Part shown: positions 56,789-64,000 of the stretch, one piece after another
Layout: every line of letters begins with the position of its first letter
How positions within the stretch are numbered: position 1 is the stretch's first letter
Assembly: GCF_000764025.1 (NCBI RefSeq)
Contig: NZ_KN234752.1
Location: 37,841 to 101,840, forward strand
Reading direction: 5' to 3'
Length of the DNA stretch: 64,000 nucleotides
Source of the DNA: Pseudohaliea rubra DSM 19751
Lineage (GTDB): Bacteria; Pseudomonadota; Gammaproteobacteria; Pseudomonadales; Halieaceae
Program-made: the position numbers and the translations under genes
Notes under the pieces: generated by a model
Databases searched by the model: none
Seen by the model: the letters and a program-made list of their open reading frames with translations, nothing else
Told to the model about the DNA's origin: nothing

Positions 56789-57670
56789 CTAGAAGTTCCG
56801 CCCGTCGCGCTCGAGGGGCGGTACCCAGCCCGGCGCCAGCGCCGTGCGCGGATGGTACGCCGTCACCTGGCCCATGAAGGGCGGATGGATCGAATAGCCG
56901 AGCAGCGACTGCACTCGCGGTGCCATGGCCCGCACCCGCTCCGGCGGAATCGCGAGAAAGAAATTCTCCTGGGGCCGCGCCCAGGGCTGGCAATACTGGT
57001 TCGAGAACGCCCGACGCGTACGCGAACTGCCGTTGGCGCCGCCGCGGTGCAGCAACGTGCCGGCAAAAACCAGACAGCTGCCGGCCGGCATGACCACCGG
57101 CTGCGCCAGAGCCGCGAGCCGGTCTGCGAGCGCCGGGGCCTGCTTGCCCTCTTCCTGTCCGTAAGCGCCAGCGATCTCGGCATCGCTCCAGCGATGGCTG
57201 CCGGGGATCACCTCCGTACCGCCATTCTCTGCGCTGAAGTCCTCCATTGCCACGATCGTCGACAGGCTGACCATAGGCCGGGGACGGGGGATCGTATAAA
57301 AGGAATCATCCGTGTGCCAGGGCTGCGGCGTCTCGCCCGGGCCGATGACAATCGCCTGGCTGGCGGTGAGGAGATAATTCGGTTCGAACACAGCGTCGCA
57401 GAGCCCGAGCATGCGCGGGTCTTCGACGATGTCCTGAAATATCCGGTCACGGGCGACAAGCGTGTAGATACGCTCCGTATGCGTGCCCTCGAAGTTATTG
57501 CGGCCCTGATGGCCGCCAAGCCAGGCGTCATAGCAGGCGTTCACGCGCGCCAGCCGCGCCGGGTCGAGAAAATTCTCGATGATCGTGAAGCCCTGGTCGT
57601 GGAGCTCCGCGAGCTGGCGGGCACCGGCCGTCTGCCCTGCCGCGATCACCGGGCGCTCTCTCTTTGCCAC
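56789..57670 (-). CDS. Phytanoyl-CoA dioxygenase-family (PhyH) protein
   Basis: The product has 293 residues of the Fe(II)/2-oxoglutarate PhyH family. The metal triad is seen in QPWHTDDSFY (His and Asp) and the later His in LLHRGGANGS; RRAFSNQYCQP follows with the Arg that usually binds 2-oxoglutarate. It would hydroxylate a small molecule. It is convergent with dgcA, 4 bases between the stops. No obvious link to D-amino-acid metabolism; it may act on a quorum or osmolyte-type compound, unknown. Confidence 0.85.
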   Translation of the reverse strand: MAKRERPVIAAGQTAGARQLAELHDQGFTIIENFLDPARLARVNACYDAWLGGHQGRNNFEGTHTERIYTLVARDRIFQDIVEDPRMLGLCDAVFEPNYLLTASQAIVIGPGETPQPWHTDDSFYTIPRPRPMVSLSTIVAMEDFSAENGGTEVIPGSHRWSDAEIAGAYGQEEGKQAPALADRLAALAQPVVMPAGSCLVFAGTLLHRGGANGSSRTRRAFSNQYCQPWARPQENFFLAIPPERVRAMAPRVQSLLGYSIHPPFMGQVTAYHPRTALAPGWVPPLERDGRNF

Positions 57671-57910
57671 CTGCCCACTCTTTCTACTCTTTCCATGCTT
57701 TTTGCCGCCCTACTCACCGCAGTCCTCTCGATTCTTCATCTATTAAACGGCACAGCAACAACACGCACCGCGCCTGCACCAACCGGCAGACCTGTTTCGC
57801 GCAGAGCCTAACCCCGATCAGCGCCGCAAGGCGAGCCTTTGGTCCGCAGCACTGGTCTTGGCAACGGTAAGCGGGTAGCGTAACCCGCTGCCGAGCGAGC
57901 TGGAGACCCC
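57671..57910. other. Intergenic region, no gene seen
   Basis: This 240-base divergent region between the PhyH and deaminase genes is unusually rich in C and T on the plus strand at 57671-57760. No clear promoter, RNA or repeat was recognised. Confidence 0.4.
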
Positions 57911-58378
57911 ATGGATCCCGCCAAGGAAACGACCGACGCCGCTCTCGTGGGCTGGCTCAACGCCGCCATCGAGGAAGCCGAAAAGTCCTGGGCCGAGGGG
58001 GGCATTCCCATTGGCGCCGTGATCGGCGCGCCGGACGGCAGCATCGTCGCTCGCGGACACAACGAGCGGGTGCAGAGCGGCGACCCGACGGCCCACGCCG
58101 AGATCGCCTGTATCCGCCACGCCGGCCGCCGCCGGGACTGGTCCCGGCTCACGCTCGTCTCTACCCTCAGCCCCTGCATCATGTGCACCGGCGCCGTCGT
58201 GCTCTACCGCTTCGGGCGGGTGGTCGTCGGCGAGCACCAGACCTTCCTCGGTGCGGAAGACCTCCTCTGCGACAGCGGCATCGCCGTCGACGTGCTGGAG
58301 GACCCGCGCTGCATCGCTCTCATGGAGCGGCTGCAGCGCGAGAAACCGGATCTCTGGGCGGAGGATATCGGTAGCTAG
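57911..58378 (+). CDS. Nucleoside/cytidine-type deaminase
   Basis: The product has 155 residues of the deaminase superfamily: zinc motif H-A-E in PTAHAEIACIRHAG and S-P-C-x-x-C in LSPCIMCTGAVVLYRFGRVVVG. The ending FLGAEDLLCDSGIAVDVLEDPRC is like fungal-type cytosine deaminases and their bacterial relatives. It deaminates cytosine, guanine or a related base in the cytoplasm. The gene begins a plus-strand series with the DsrE-like gene 49 bases later, probably an independent unit. Confidence 0.85.
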   Translation: MDPAKETTDAALVGWLNAAIEEAEKSWAEGGIPIGAVIGAPDGSIVARGHNERVQSGDPTAHAEIACIRHAGRRRDWSRLTLVSTLSPCIMCTGAVVLYRFGRVVVGEHQTFLGAEDLLCDSGIAVDVLEDPRCIALMERLQREKPDLWAEDIGS

Positions 58379-58427
58379 CCGATCTCCGCGCGCCCTTCCC
58401 TGCTGTCTACCCTACGGAACGCCGACT

Positions 58428-58949
58428 ATGAAAACACACGTCCTAGCCCTTGCTCTCGCCCTCACCCCGGCCGTTACCACTGCGGGCCCCGAGGCCTTCT
58501 CTACCGGCCCGCTCATCAAGAACTACGGCATGATCGCCGAGGTACCCGAGGCCGCTGCGCTGCCGGCCGATACCGATTTCAAGGTGGCTATCGACGTGGT
58601 CGAGGGCGGCGTCGAGGGCGAGCTCAACGGCAAGTTCAAGACCGCGGCAAGCCTGATCAATCTGCTCAGCGCCTCCGGCGTTCCGGCGGACCGCATCGAG
58701 GTCGGCCTGGTCATCCACGGCCCGGCCTACCGGGACCTGCTCGTCGACAGCGCCTACGGTGGGGACAACCCGAACGCCGAGCTCATTGCCGCACTCCAGG
58801 CCCATGGCGCGACCTTTTATTACTGCGGTCAGTCAGCGGTGTACCACGATGTGCGCACCGAAGACCTGCTTCCCGGTGTGGCGGTCACGCTGTCGGCAAC
58901 CATCACCCATGCCACGCTCCAGCAACAGGGCTATGCACTGCGCCCCTGA
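58428..58949 (+). CDS. DsrE-family protein, exported
   Basis: The product has 173 residues from the ATG at 58428, with a signal peptide (HVLALALALTPAVTTA). The DsrE/DsrF fold is visible in FKVAIDVVEGG, SLINLLSASGVPADRIEVGLVIHGPAY and YYCGQSAVYHDV, with one Cys (YYCGQS) in the usual active position. Exported DsrE-like proteins are poorly known and may bind or relay sulfur. A rhodanese-domain gene follows 134 bases later, so a sulfur-related function is plausible. Confidence 0.8.
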   Translation: MKTHVLALALALTPAVTTAGPEAFSTGPLIKNYGMIAEVPEAAALPADTDFKVAIDVVEGGVEGELNGKFKTAASLINLLSASGVPADRIEVGLVIHGPAYRDLLVDSAYGGDNPNAELIAALQAHGATFYYCGQSAVYHDVRTEDLLPGVAVTLSATITHATLQQQGYALRP

Positions 58950-59083
58950 GCTGGCTGAGTGGGCCGGTCCGCAATAGACTCCCGGTATTGACCTGCCGCA
59001 AGGAGTGCTCCGGTAACCGGCGCGGGACCTCATCACACGCGTAGGCCTGTGGCACACTGTCTTCCAAGGAAATGGAGGAAATC

Positions 59084-59557
59084 ATGCGCAAGAATAACCC
59101 TACGGCCATGCTGGTCGCCCTCGTCATCGCTCTGCTCGCGCCCCTGGCCGGCGCTCAGGGCCTCTTCGGCCCCGGCGTGCCGACCATCACCCACGAAGAG
59201 ATCCGCGAGGCCGGGGAGACCGGCGAGACCCTGCTGTTCGTCGACGTGCGCTCCGAGGAAGAAATGTCCGTGTCCATGCTCCCGGGTGCCATTACGCGCC
59301 GCGAGTATGAGCGTAACCCGGAAGCCTACAAGGGTATGCGGATCGTGCCCTACTGCACCGTGGGTGCCCGCAGCGGCAAGTACACGCGGGAGCTCCGCGA
59401 CCGCGGCGTGTCCGCGGTGAACTACCGCGGCAGCATCCTCGACTGGGTGGAGAACGGCGAGCCGCTGGTCACACCGGACGGGGAACCGACAAAGCGGGTG
59501 CATACCTACAGCGAGCGCTTCTCTGTGCCCGAGCCCTACACCCCGGTCAGCCAGTGA
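59084..59557 (+). CDS. Rhodanese-like domain protein, exported
   Basis: The product has 157 residues: a signal peptide (AMLVALVIALLAPLAGAQ) and one rhodanese domain with LLFVDVRSEEEMSVSMLPGAI and the active loop YCTVGARSGKYTRELRDRG containing the catalytic Cys. Exported single-domain rhodaneses move sulfane sulfur or act as binding domains. GGAGGA lies 6 bases before the ATG at 59084; an ATG at 59072 overlaps that ribosome site and is less likely. The stop overlaps the next start (TGATG). Confidence 0.85.
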   Translation: MRKNNPTAMLVALVIALLAPLAGAQGLFGPGVPTITHEEIREAGETGETLLFVDVRSEEEMSVSMLPGAITRREYERNPEAYKGMRIVPYCTVGARSGKYTRELRDRGVSAVNYRGSILDWVENGEPLVTPDGEPTKRVHTYSERFSVPEPYTPVSQ

Positions 59558-60504
59558 TGAACGGTGCCATGACGCCCTGGCGCCGCCTGCCGGGCGGCAT
59601 CACCTGCATCGACGCGGCCTATGTGGCACCCGGTATCGCCTGCTTCTACCTGCTCGAGGGGGATGGACACTACGCGCTCATCGAAACGGGCACGGCCAAA
59701 AGCCTGCCCAACCTGCGGGCGACGCTTGCGGCCCTCGGCATCGCGCGCGAGCAGCTGCGCTACGTGGTGCCGACCCATGTGCACCTGGACCACGCCGGTG
59801 CCGCCGGGCTCTACCTGCGGGAGTTCCCGCAGGCGGAGCTTCTGGTGCATCCGCGCGGCGCACGCCACCTCATCGACCCGGGCAAGCTCACCGCCAGCGC
59901 CATCGGCGTGTACGGCGAGGAAAGCTTCCGCGAACTCTACGGTGAGATCGTCCCGGCGCCACCGGAACGGGTGCGCACCCTGGCTGACGGTGAAAGCTTT
60001 ACGGTGGGCGGTCGACGCCTGGAGGCTATCCACCTGCGCGGCCACGCGGAGCATCACTTCTGCCTCTGGGACGAAGCGACCCGCGGCTGGTTTACCGGCG
60101 ACATGTTCGGTATTTCCTACGACTACCTCCGCCTGCCGGCGGGCGCGTTCCTGCTGCCGGCAACCACACCAACGCAGTTCGACCCGGCGGCCTACCGCGA
60201 GAGCATCCACACCCTCGCCAGCCGCGACCCCGCCTGGCTTTATCTGACCCATTACTCGGCGCTGGCCTTCGACCCGGCGCAGGTGGCGCTGCTCTGCGAT
60301 CAGCTCAGCGCCTACGAGGCCCTGGGCGACAGACACGGCGACGCCCTCGAGGCCGCTCTTCGCCAGTGCACGGAAAGCGCACTGGCGACGCTCACGGACG
60401 CCGGCACCGGCGCCTCCCTCGCAGCTAAACTGCACATGGACCTGGCCTTGAACGCCCAGGGTATCGCCTGGCGAGCGCAACAGCTCGCCGCCGCAGAACA
60501 ATAA
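59557..60504 (+). CDS. Metallo-beta-lactamase-fold hydrolase
   Basis: The product has 315 residues. The binuclear metal motif is THVHLDHAG (HxHxDH), with the second His in HLRGHAEHHFCLW and FTGDMFG holding the bridging Asp. A C-terminal helical extension (about 230-315) is present. Members hydrolyse thioesters, lactones or sulfur compounds. It is coupled to the exported rhodanese gene (one shared base) and, as in persulfide dioxygenase/rhodanese pairs, may act in sulfur oxidation; the ETHE1-specific residues were not verified. An in-frame GTG lies at 59554. Confidence 0.85.
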   Translation: MNGAMTPWRRLPGGITCIDAAYVAPGIACFYLLEGDGHYALIETGTAKSLPNLRATLAALGIAREQLRYVVPTHVHLDHAGAAGLYLREFPQAELLVHPRGARHLIDPGKLTASAIGVYGEESFRELYGEIVPAPPERVRTLADGESFTVGGRRLEAIHLRGHAEHHFCLWDEATRGWFTGDMFGISYDYLRLPAGAFLLPATTPTQFDPAAYRESIHTLASRDPAWLYLTHYSALAFDPAQVALLCDQLSAYEALGDRHGDALEAALRQCTESALATLTDAGTGASLAAKLHMDLALNAQGIAWRAQQLAAAEQ

Positions 60505-60524
60505 CAGCCCGGGACACACAGCTC

Positions 60525-62027
60525 ATGACGCACTACCTTGGTACGGCCTTGCTCACCCTGGCACTCGCCCTGCCCGCCGCCGCCCATGACCTGGTGCTTC
60601 GTGGCGGGCGGGTCATGGACCCGGAAACGGGCCTTGATGCCGTGCGCGATGTCGGCATCGATGGTGACCGGATCACCGTCATCAGCGATATCCCGCTCCG
60701 CGGTGATCGGGTGATCAACGCGACTGGCAAGGTGGTAGCGCCGGGCTTTATCGATGCTCACCTCCACGGCGTGACGCCCATCGCCCACAAGCTGGCGCTG
60801 CGCGACGGGCTCACCAGCGCCATGGACCTGGAGTTCGGCACCCTGGGCACCCGCGTCAACGACTGGTACGCGGAGCGTGCCGGCAGCACGCAGGTGAACT
60901 ACGGCACCGCCTCAAGCCACGAGCTGGCCCGCTCCCTCATCCTCGACGGCATCGAGGCCAAGGATGTGACTGAAGCGCAGCGCAGCCGCGGCCAGGGTAC
61001 CCGCTGGGCAGACGGCGTCCCCACGGACAAGGAATTCGCGGCGATCATGGCGACCATCGACGCGGGCCTCGCCGCCGGTGCGCTCGGCCTGGGCTCCACC
61101 GTGGGCTACCTGCCCGGCGCCAGCGCGCGGGAACTCTACGAGGCGCAGAAAGTTGCCGCTGCCTATGGCCGCCTGAGCGCCGTGCACACGCGGCACACAC
61201 CGGGCACCGCCACCACCACGCCCAACGGCATCCAGGAGATGCTGGCCAACGCCGTGTCGCTCGGCGCCCCGGCCATCGTCATGCACTTCAACAACCCGGG
61301 TTGGGAGCTGGTGCAGGATCTCCTCGTCGGCCTGCGCCGCGAGGGCCACAATATCTGGGGCGAGATCTATCCCTACGCCGCCGGTTCGACAACCCTGAAT
61401 GCGGCCTTCTTCCGTCCCGAGATTTACGAGGATCAGCTCGGCAAGCGCTACGAGGACACCCTCTTCGACCCGGCCACGCAGACCTTCTACACAAAGGAGC
61501 GCTACCTGGAGCTGGTTGCGAAGGAGCCGGCGCGGCCGGTCATCTCTTACAAGATGCCCCCGGAGCAGATACCGGACTGGCTGCGCATGGACGGCATCAC
61601 CATGGGCTCCGACGGCATGCCCATCGACGGCCGCCATGGCTGGGGCACACCTTTCGAGGCACTGCCCGCCATGCACCCGCGCGGCGCCGGAGCTCGCGGG
61701 CGCACGCTGCGCCTGGCCCGGGAGCACGATATCCCGCTCATGCACGTGCTCGCCGCCCTGAGCTACCGCACGGCAAAACATCTCGGTGACACGGGGCTTG
61801 CGGCCATGCGCGAACGGGGCCGACTGCAGGAAGGCATGGTGGCAGACATCGTGGTCTTTGATCCGGAGACCGTCACCGACAACGCAACCTATGCCGCGAG
61901 CACACGACCGACCACGGGCATCGAAACCGTGCTGGTGGGCGGCCGGGTCACCGTCGATGGTGGCCGAGTGCGCGAGGACGTGTTCGCAGGCAAGCCGCTG
62001 CGCTTTACCCCCCAGGTGCCGGACTAG
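60525..62027 (+). CDS. N-acyl-D-amino-acid/D-glutamate deacylase-type amidohydrolase, exported
   Basis: The product has 500 residues with a signal peptide (GTALLTLALALPAAAH). Amidohydrolase motifs are HDLVLRGGRVMDPETGLDAVRDVGIDGDRI, the metal site GFIDAHLHGVT, LGLGSTVGYLPGAS, AVHTRHTPG, VMHFNNPGW, the catalytic Asp in ITMGSDGMPIDGRHGWGTPFE, and GRLQEGMVADIVVFDPE. This subgroup is often annotated D-glutamate deacylase. It is a distant paralogue of the enzyme at 51978. The stop overlaps the stop of the convergent membrane protein gene in a CTAG tetranucleotide. Confidence 0.85.
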   Translation: MTHYLGTALLTLALALPAAAHDLVLRGGRVMDPETGLDAVRDVGIDGDRITVISDIPLRGDRVINATGKVVAPGFIDAHLHGVTPIAHKLALRDGLTSAMDLEFGTLGTRVNDWYAERAGSTQVNYGTASSHELARSLILDGIEAKDVTEAQRSRGQGTRWADGVPTDKEFAAIMATIDAGLAAGALGLGSTVGYLPGASARELYEAQKVAAAYGRLSAVHTRHTPGTATTTPNGIQEMLANAVSLGAPAIVMHFNNPGWELVQDLLVGLRREGHNIWGEIYPYAAGSTTLNAAFFRPEIYEDQLGKRYEDTLFDPATQTFYTKERYLELVAKEPARPVISYKMPPEQIPDWLRMDGITMGSDGMPIDGRHGWGTPFEALPAMHPRGAGARGRTLRLAREHDIPLMHVLAALSYRTAKHLGDTGLAAMRERGRLQEGMVADIVVFDPETVTDNATYAASTRPTTGIETVLVGGRVTVDGGRVREDVFAGKPLRFTPQVPD

Positions 62028-62581
62028 CCCCTGGCCTCAACATCGCGCAGCGCCGTGAGGACGTAGATCGCCGCGAAGGGCGTGAAGAAAATAGCACTCA
62101 ACCCGTCGGTAAGCGTCGACAACACGGCCCCCAGGAGCACCAGCACCAGCGTCAGCGTGAACTGCTGCGCCAGTCCCACCCGGTCCGCCAGGGCCTTGCT
62201 CTCGCGCATGGCCTCCCCCAGCCCCAGGTCACGCTCGACCATGAGCGGCAGCACATAGAGCCAGATCGTCGCCAGGAAAAGCCCGGGCAGGATGAACAGG
62301 GCGAAACCGATGGCCATGAGGATCACCAGTGCGTAGAAGGCGAGCACGAACTGCAGGAACCGCTCGAAGTAGAACACGTCGGCAAACTGCGGCTCCCGCC
62401 CCTCGCGCAGGCGCAGCGAGACCATACGGTAGAGGCCGGCCAGCAGCGGTCCCCCGAGGATGCCAAGGGTCAGGCCCGTGAGCAGAGAGACAAAAAAGCC
62501 CGCAACGATCAACGGCAGGATGTCGCGCAGGAAGGCGTCGAAAGAGCGCTTTAGAATGCTCAGGATCGCGGCACTGTCCAT
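62024..62581 (-). CDS. Hypothetical multi-pass membrane protein
   Basis: The product has 185 residues from the ATG at 62581 and about five helices: LPLIVAGFFVSLLTGLTLGILGG, FVLAFYALVILMAIGFALFILPGLFLATIWLYVLPLM, QFTLTLVLVLLGAVL and FTPFAAIYVLTAL. The loop RESKALADRVG after LPLMVERDLGLGEAM resembles uncharacterised YciC/DUF975-like integral membrane proteins. The longer upstream frame to 62695 would add a non-hydrophobic leader and overlap the divergent gene; the shorter start is preferred. Confidence 0.65.
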   Translation of the reverse strand: MDSAAILSILKRSFDAFLRDILPLIVAGFFVSLLTGLTLGILGGPLLAGLYRMVSLRLREGREPQFADVFYFERFLQFVLAFYALVILMAIGFALFILPGLFLATIWLYVLPLMVERDLGLGEAMRESKALADRVGLAQQFTLTLVLVLLGAVLSTLTDGLSAIFFTPFAAIYVLTALRDVEARG

Positions 62582-62672
62582 GGCTTGACCTCTGTCATCG
62601 GCTGGCCTTCCATAAACGCATCGACCGGCGATCGCTGTCAAGCGCATCACCCGCCCCGGAGCACAACTGCCC

Positions 62673-62920
62673 ATGTCCGAGACCGTGCTAGCCATCAGCC
62701 AGCCCCGCCTCGCCCTTGCCTTTCTGCCGGTGGCGGCGACGCTCGCGATTTTCCTCGCCTGGTCCCTGCACCTGCGCCACCCGCTCTATGCGCTGCTGCG
62801 CATGCTCGTGCAACTGCTGCTCGTGGGCTACGTCCTCGCCTATAGCTTCGGAGCCGACGCCTGGGGGCTGATCCTCCTGGTGCTGCTGTTCATGGCCTCC
62901 GCCGCCGAAGCGAGGCGGCA
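62673..62920 (+). pseudogene. Truncated FetB-like ABC permease (N-terminal fragment)
   Basis: The first 80 residues match the start of FetB (UPF0014, putative iron-export permease) proteins: LALAFLPVAATLAIFLAWSLHLRHPLYALLRMLVQLLLVGYVLAYSF followed by LILLVLLFMASAAEARRH. An intact FetB has about 260 residues. After residue 80 the frame continues without membrane segments until 63137 and overlaps the next gene, so the rest of the gene is missing. No transposase or repeat marks the junction. The end coordinate is approximate. Confidence 0.65.
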
Positions 62921-62980
62921 CCGCTTCGGGCCAGGGGTGCGCGTTATACTGCCGCAACGGGCAAAGCAGAGGAAAAACGC

Positions 62981-63544
62981 ATGGAGTATCTTCGGGCGCG
63001 GAAGCAGGCGCACAGCCGCGGCAGACGCGCCGCCGGGGCATTGCTCGCAGGAGCAGCGCTCTTCTGCATTGCCATCCCGGTGCGGACAGAACCAGTGTTC
63101 ACCCCGGACACAACGGCGCAGTGTGTTGCCGAGGTAACGGCCCGGGCACCTGCCCTTTCCAGACACGAGGTGCTCCACTGCGTCGGCCGTGCCGCCCAGG
63201 CCTGCATGATGACGCGGGACGGGGGCACGACGGTGGGCATGATCGACTGCCTGCAGGGCGAGGAGCGCTATTGGCAGAAGCGGCTGACTGCGGCCTACGC
63301 CGAGCGCCTGCAGGCCGCCCGGAAACAGGACGAGGAAATGACCCGCCTCGGCTCGGCAGCGGCCTCTTCTGAGGATAGACTGGTCGCCATGCAGGCGGCG
63401 TGGGAGAGCTACCGCCACGCCGCCTGCCTTTACGAGCAGGCGCAGTGGATGGGCGGCACTGGTGGCGGGCCCGCGACCATGGCCTGCCATATGCACGAGA
63501 GCGCGCGACAGGCGCTCAAGCTCGAGGGCTGGTGGGCGCAGTGA
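62981..63544 (+). CDS. LprI-like DUF1311 protein, exported
   Basis: The product has 187 residues with a basic N-terminus and a signal segment (RAAGALLAGAALFCIAIPV). Mature Cys residues at QCVAEV, HCVGRAAQACMM, DCLQGEE, ACLYEQ and MACHMHE can form disulfides. The core YWQKRLTAAYAERLQAA and QAAWESYRHAACLYEQAQWMGGTGG is the DUF1311/LprI N-terminal pattern, known for lysozyme inhibition in one mycobacterial member. AGAGG precedes the ATG, and TATACT at 62945-62950 could be its -10 box, so the truncated gene upstream is probably not needed for expression. Confidence 0.8.
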   Translation: MEYLRARKQAHSRGRRAAGALLAGAALFCIAIPVRTEPVFTPDTTAQCVAEVTARAPALSRHEVLHCVGRAAQACMMTRDGGTTVGMIDCLQGEERYWQKRLTAAYAERLQAARKQDEEMTRLGSAAASSEDRLVAMQAAWESYRHAACLYEQAQWMGGTGGGPATMACHMHESARQALKLEGWWAQ

Positions 63545-63653
63545 TAACGCCAGTGGTGCAACCGCCCGCCACACCGCGCCAGGCTGCGCTCTCGAGCGCT
63601 TTCGCCCTGAGCGGTTCCGGTGCCTGGAAGGGCCCACGGCGGCGCGCGGTCCG

Positions 63654-63945
63654 CTAGCGCCGAAACTCCAGCATATCGAAGTCCGAGTCCACCGCCGGCG
63701 CCGGAAACTGAAGCAGCAGGCGGCCGTCACTGAAACGGGCATCATGAGCATCGAACTTCGCGTCCTGCTCGGCGAAGCGCAACGTCATCTTTTGAACGAT
63801 CCGCTGCTCGAGCTCGGCACCGTGCTGCGTCAGGCGCGCATCAAGGACCTCGAGGTGTTCGAGACCCACGATGGTGGGGTCACCCAGGCCAAGCTCACGC
63901 GCACGCACGGCATCAGCGCGGCGACCACGGAGCGCTGTACCACAA
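63654..63945 (-). pseudogene. Gene cut at its 5' end by an insertion-sequence terminus
   Basis: A minus-strand frame continues into the element end to the right, where an ATG at 63962 provides a fortuitous start; its first six residues (MSQVLH) come from the element. The chromosomal part has about 96 residues (GLGDPTIVGLEHLEVLDARLTQHGAELEQRI, then TLRFAEQDAKFDAHDARF) and ends in FDMLEFRR. No domain was recognised. The true N-terminus lies beyond the window or is lost. Confidence 0.45.
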
Positions 63946-64000
63946 TGTAGTACCTGAGACATAGCTTACAGAAAAACTCGGAGACATCGTTTACACATTT
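63946..64000. mobile_element. Probable terminus of an IS481-like insertion sequence (partial)
   Basis: Starting with TGTAGTACC at 63946, the sequence contains a tandem pair GAGACATAGCTTACA (63956-63970) and GAGACATCGTTTACA (63981-63995), 25 bases apart. Paired GAGACAT-x-G-x-TTACA motifs are recalled from the ends of IS481-family elements, next to a terminal TG. The window ends before the transposase gene, so the family assignment is provisional. Confidence 0.45.

Overview
The window is a 64 kb stretch of GC-rich (clearly above 60% by eye) bacterial chromosome from a Gammaproteobacterium, most likely a marine heterotroph. The evidence for this is the AstD arginine-catabolic gene, an RND tripartite pump pair, two TonB-dependent receptors, acyl-CoA catabolic genes with TetR regulators, many secreted hydrolases, a Fur-box-like site and a P4-type island in a tRNA-Ser gene. 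A family such as Halieaceae would fit, but this is inference only. The window opens inside astD and ends inside what looks like the terminus of an insertion sequence. No rRNA or CRISPR array was seen.

Layout. (1) 1-2.5 kb: the end of an arginine succinyltransferase operon (astD, a possible DUF1338 remnant, an M20 hydrolase), an intergenic cluster of two long perfect palindromes that share one loop sequence in opposite orientations, and a cold-shock gene. (2) 2.9-11.2 kb: an RND efflux adaptor and pump, then a TonB receptor coupled to a PhoD-type phosphatase. (3) 11.5-19.4 kb: a minus-strand pair of kynureninase-like and PrnB/IDO-like genes, a DPP-IV-type peptidase, a Fur-box-led small gene, and a translationally coupled trio (chalcone-isomerase-like, JmjC/cupin-like, RhlA-like hydrolase). 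(4) 19.6-20.1 kb: a HicA/HicB-type toxin-antitoxin pair.

(5) 20.33-29.14 kb: an 8.8 kb integrative element bounded by a 17 bp direct repeat formed from the 3' end of tRNA-Ser(CGA). It carries a tyrosine integrase preceded by short repeats, an AlpA-like regulator, a primase/RecA-like helicase followed by TTTCAATGC iterons, and an AT-richer cargo of unrecognised exported and membrane proteins, two of which share a duplicated domain. An ISL3-type transposase remnant lies near its right end.

(6) 29.2-35.7 kb: a large Asp-box (BNR) repeat protein, a small secreted protein, an ABC half-transporter and a TetR regulator. (7) 35.7-47.9 kb: a minus-strand catabolic cluster (acyl-CoA synthetase, enoyl-CoA hydratase, APC permease, TonB receptor, acyl-CoA dehydrogenase, biotin-dependent acyl-CoA carboxylase alpha and beta), flanked by two TetR genes. 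This resembles an uptake and activation/carboxylation route for an unknown branched or isoprenoid-like acid. (8) 47.9-62.0 kb: a block rich in D-amino-acid and D-peptide functions: DmpA-like peptidase, serine hydrolase, membrane dipeptidase, two N-acyl-D-amino-acid deacylases, a YkvI-like transporter, and the pair DUF1611 (DgcN-like) and enolase-superfamily epimerase (DgcA-like). Together these look like import and hydrolysis of D-residue-containing or N-acylated substrates feeding a D-glutamate to N-acetyl-L-glutamate route. Deaminase, DsrE, rhodanese and metallo-beta-lactamase genes lie between. (9) 62.0-64.0 kb: a membrane protein, a truncated FetB-like permease, an LprI-like protein, and a gene cut by an IS481-like terminus.
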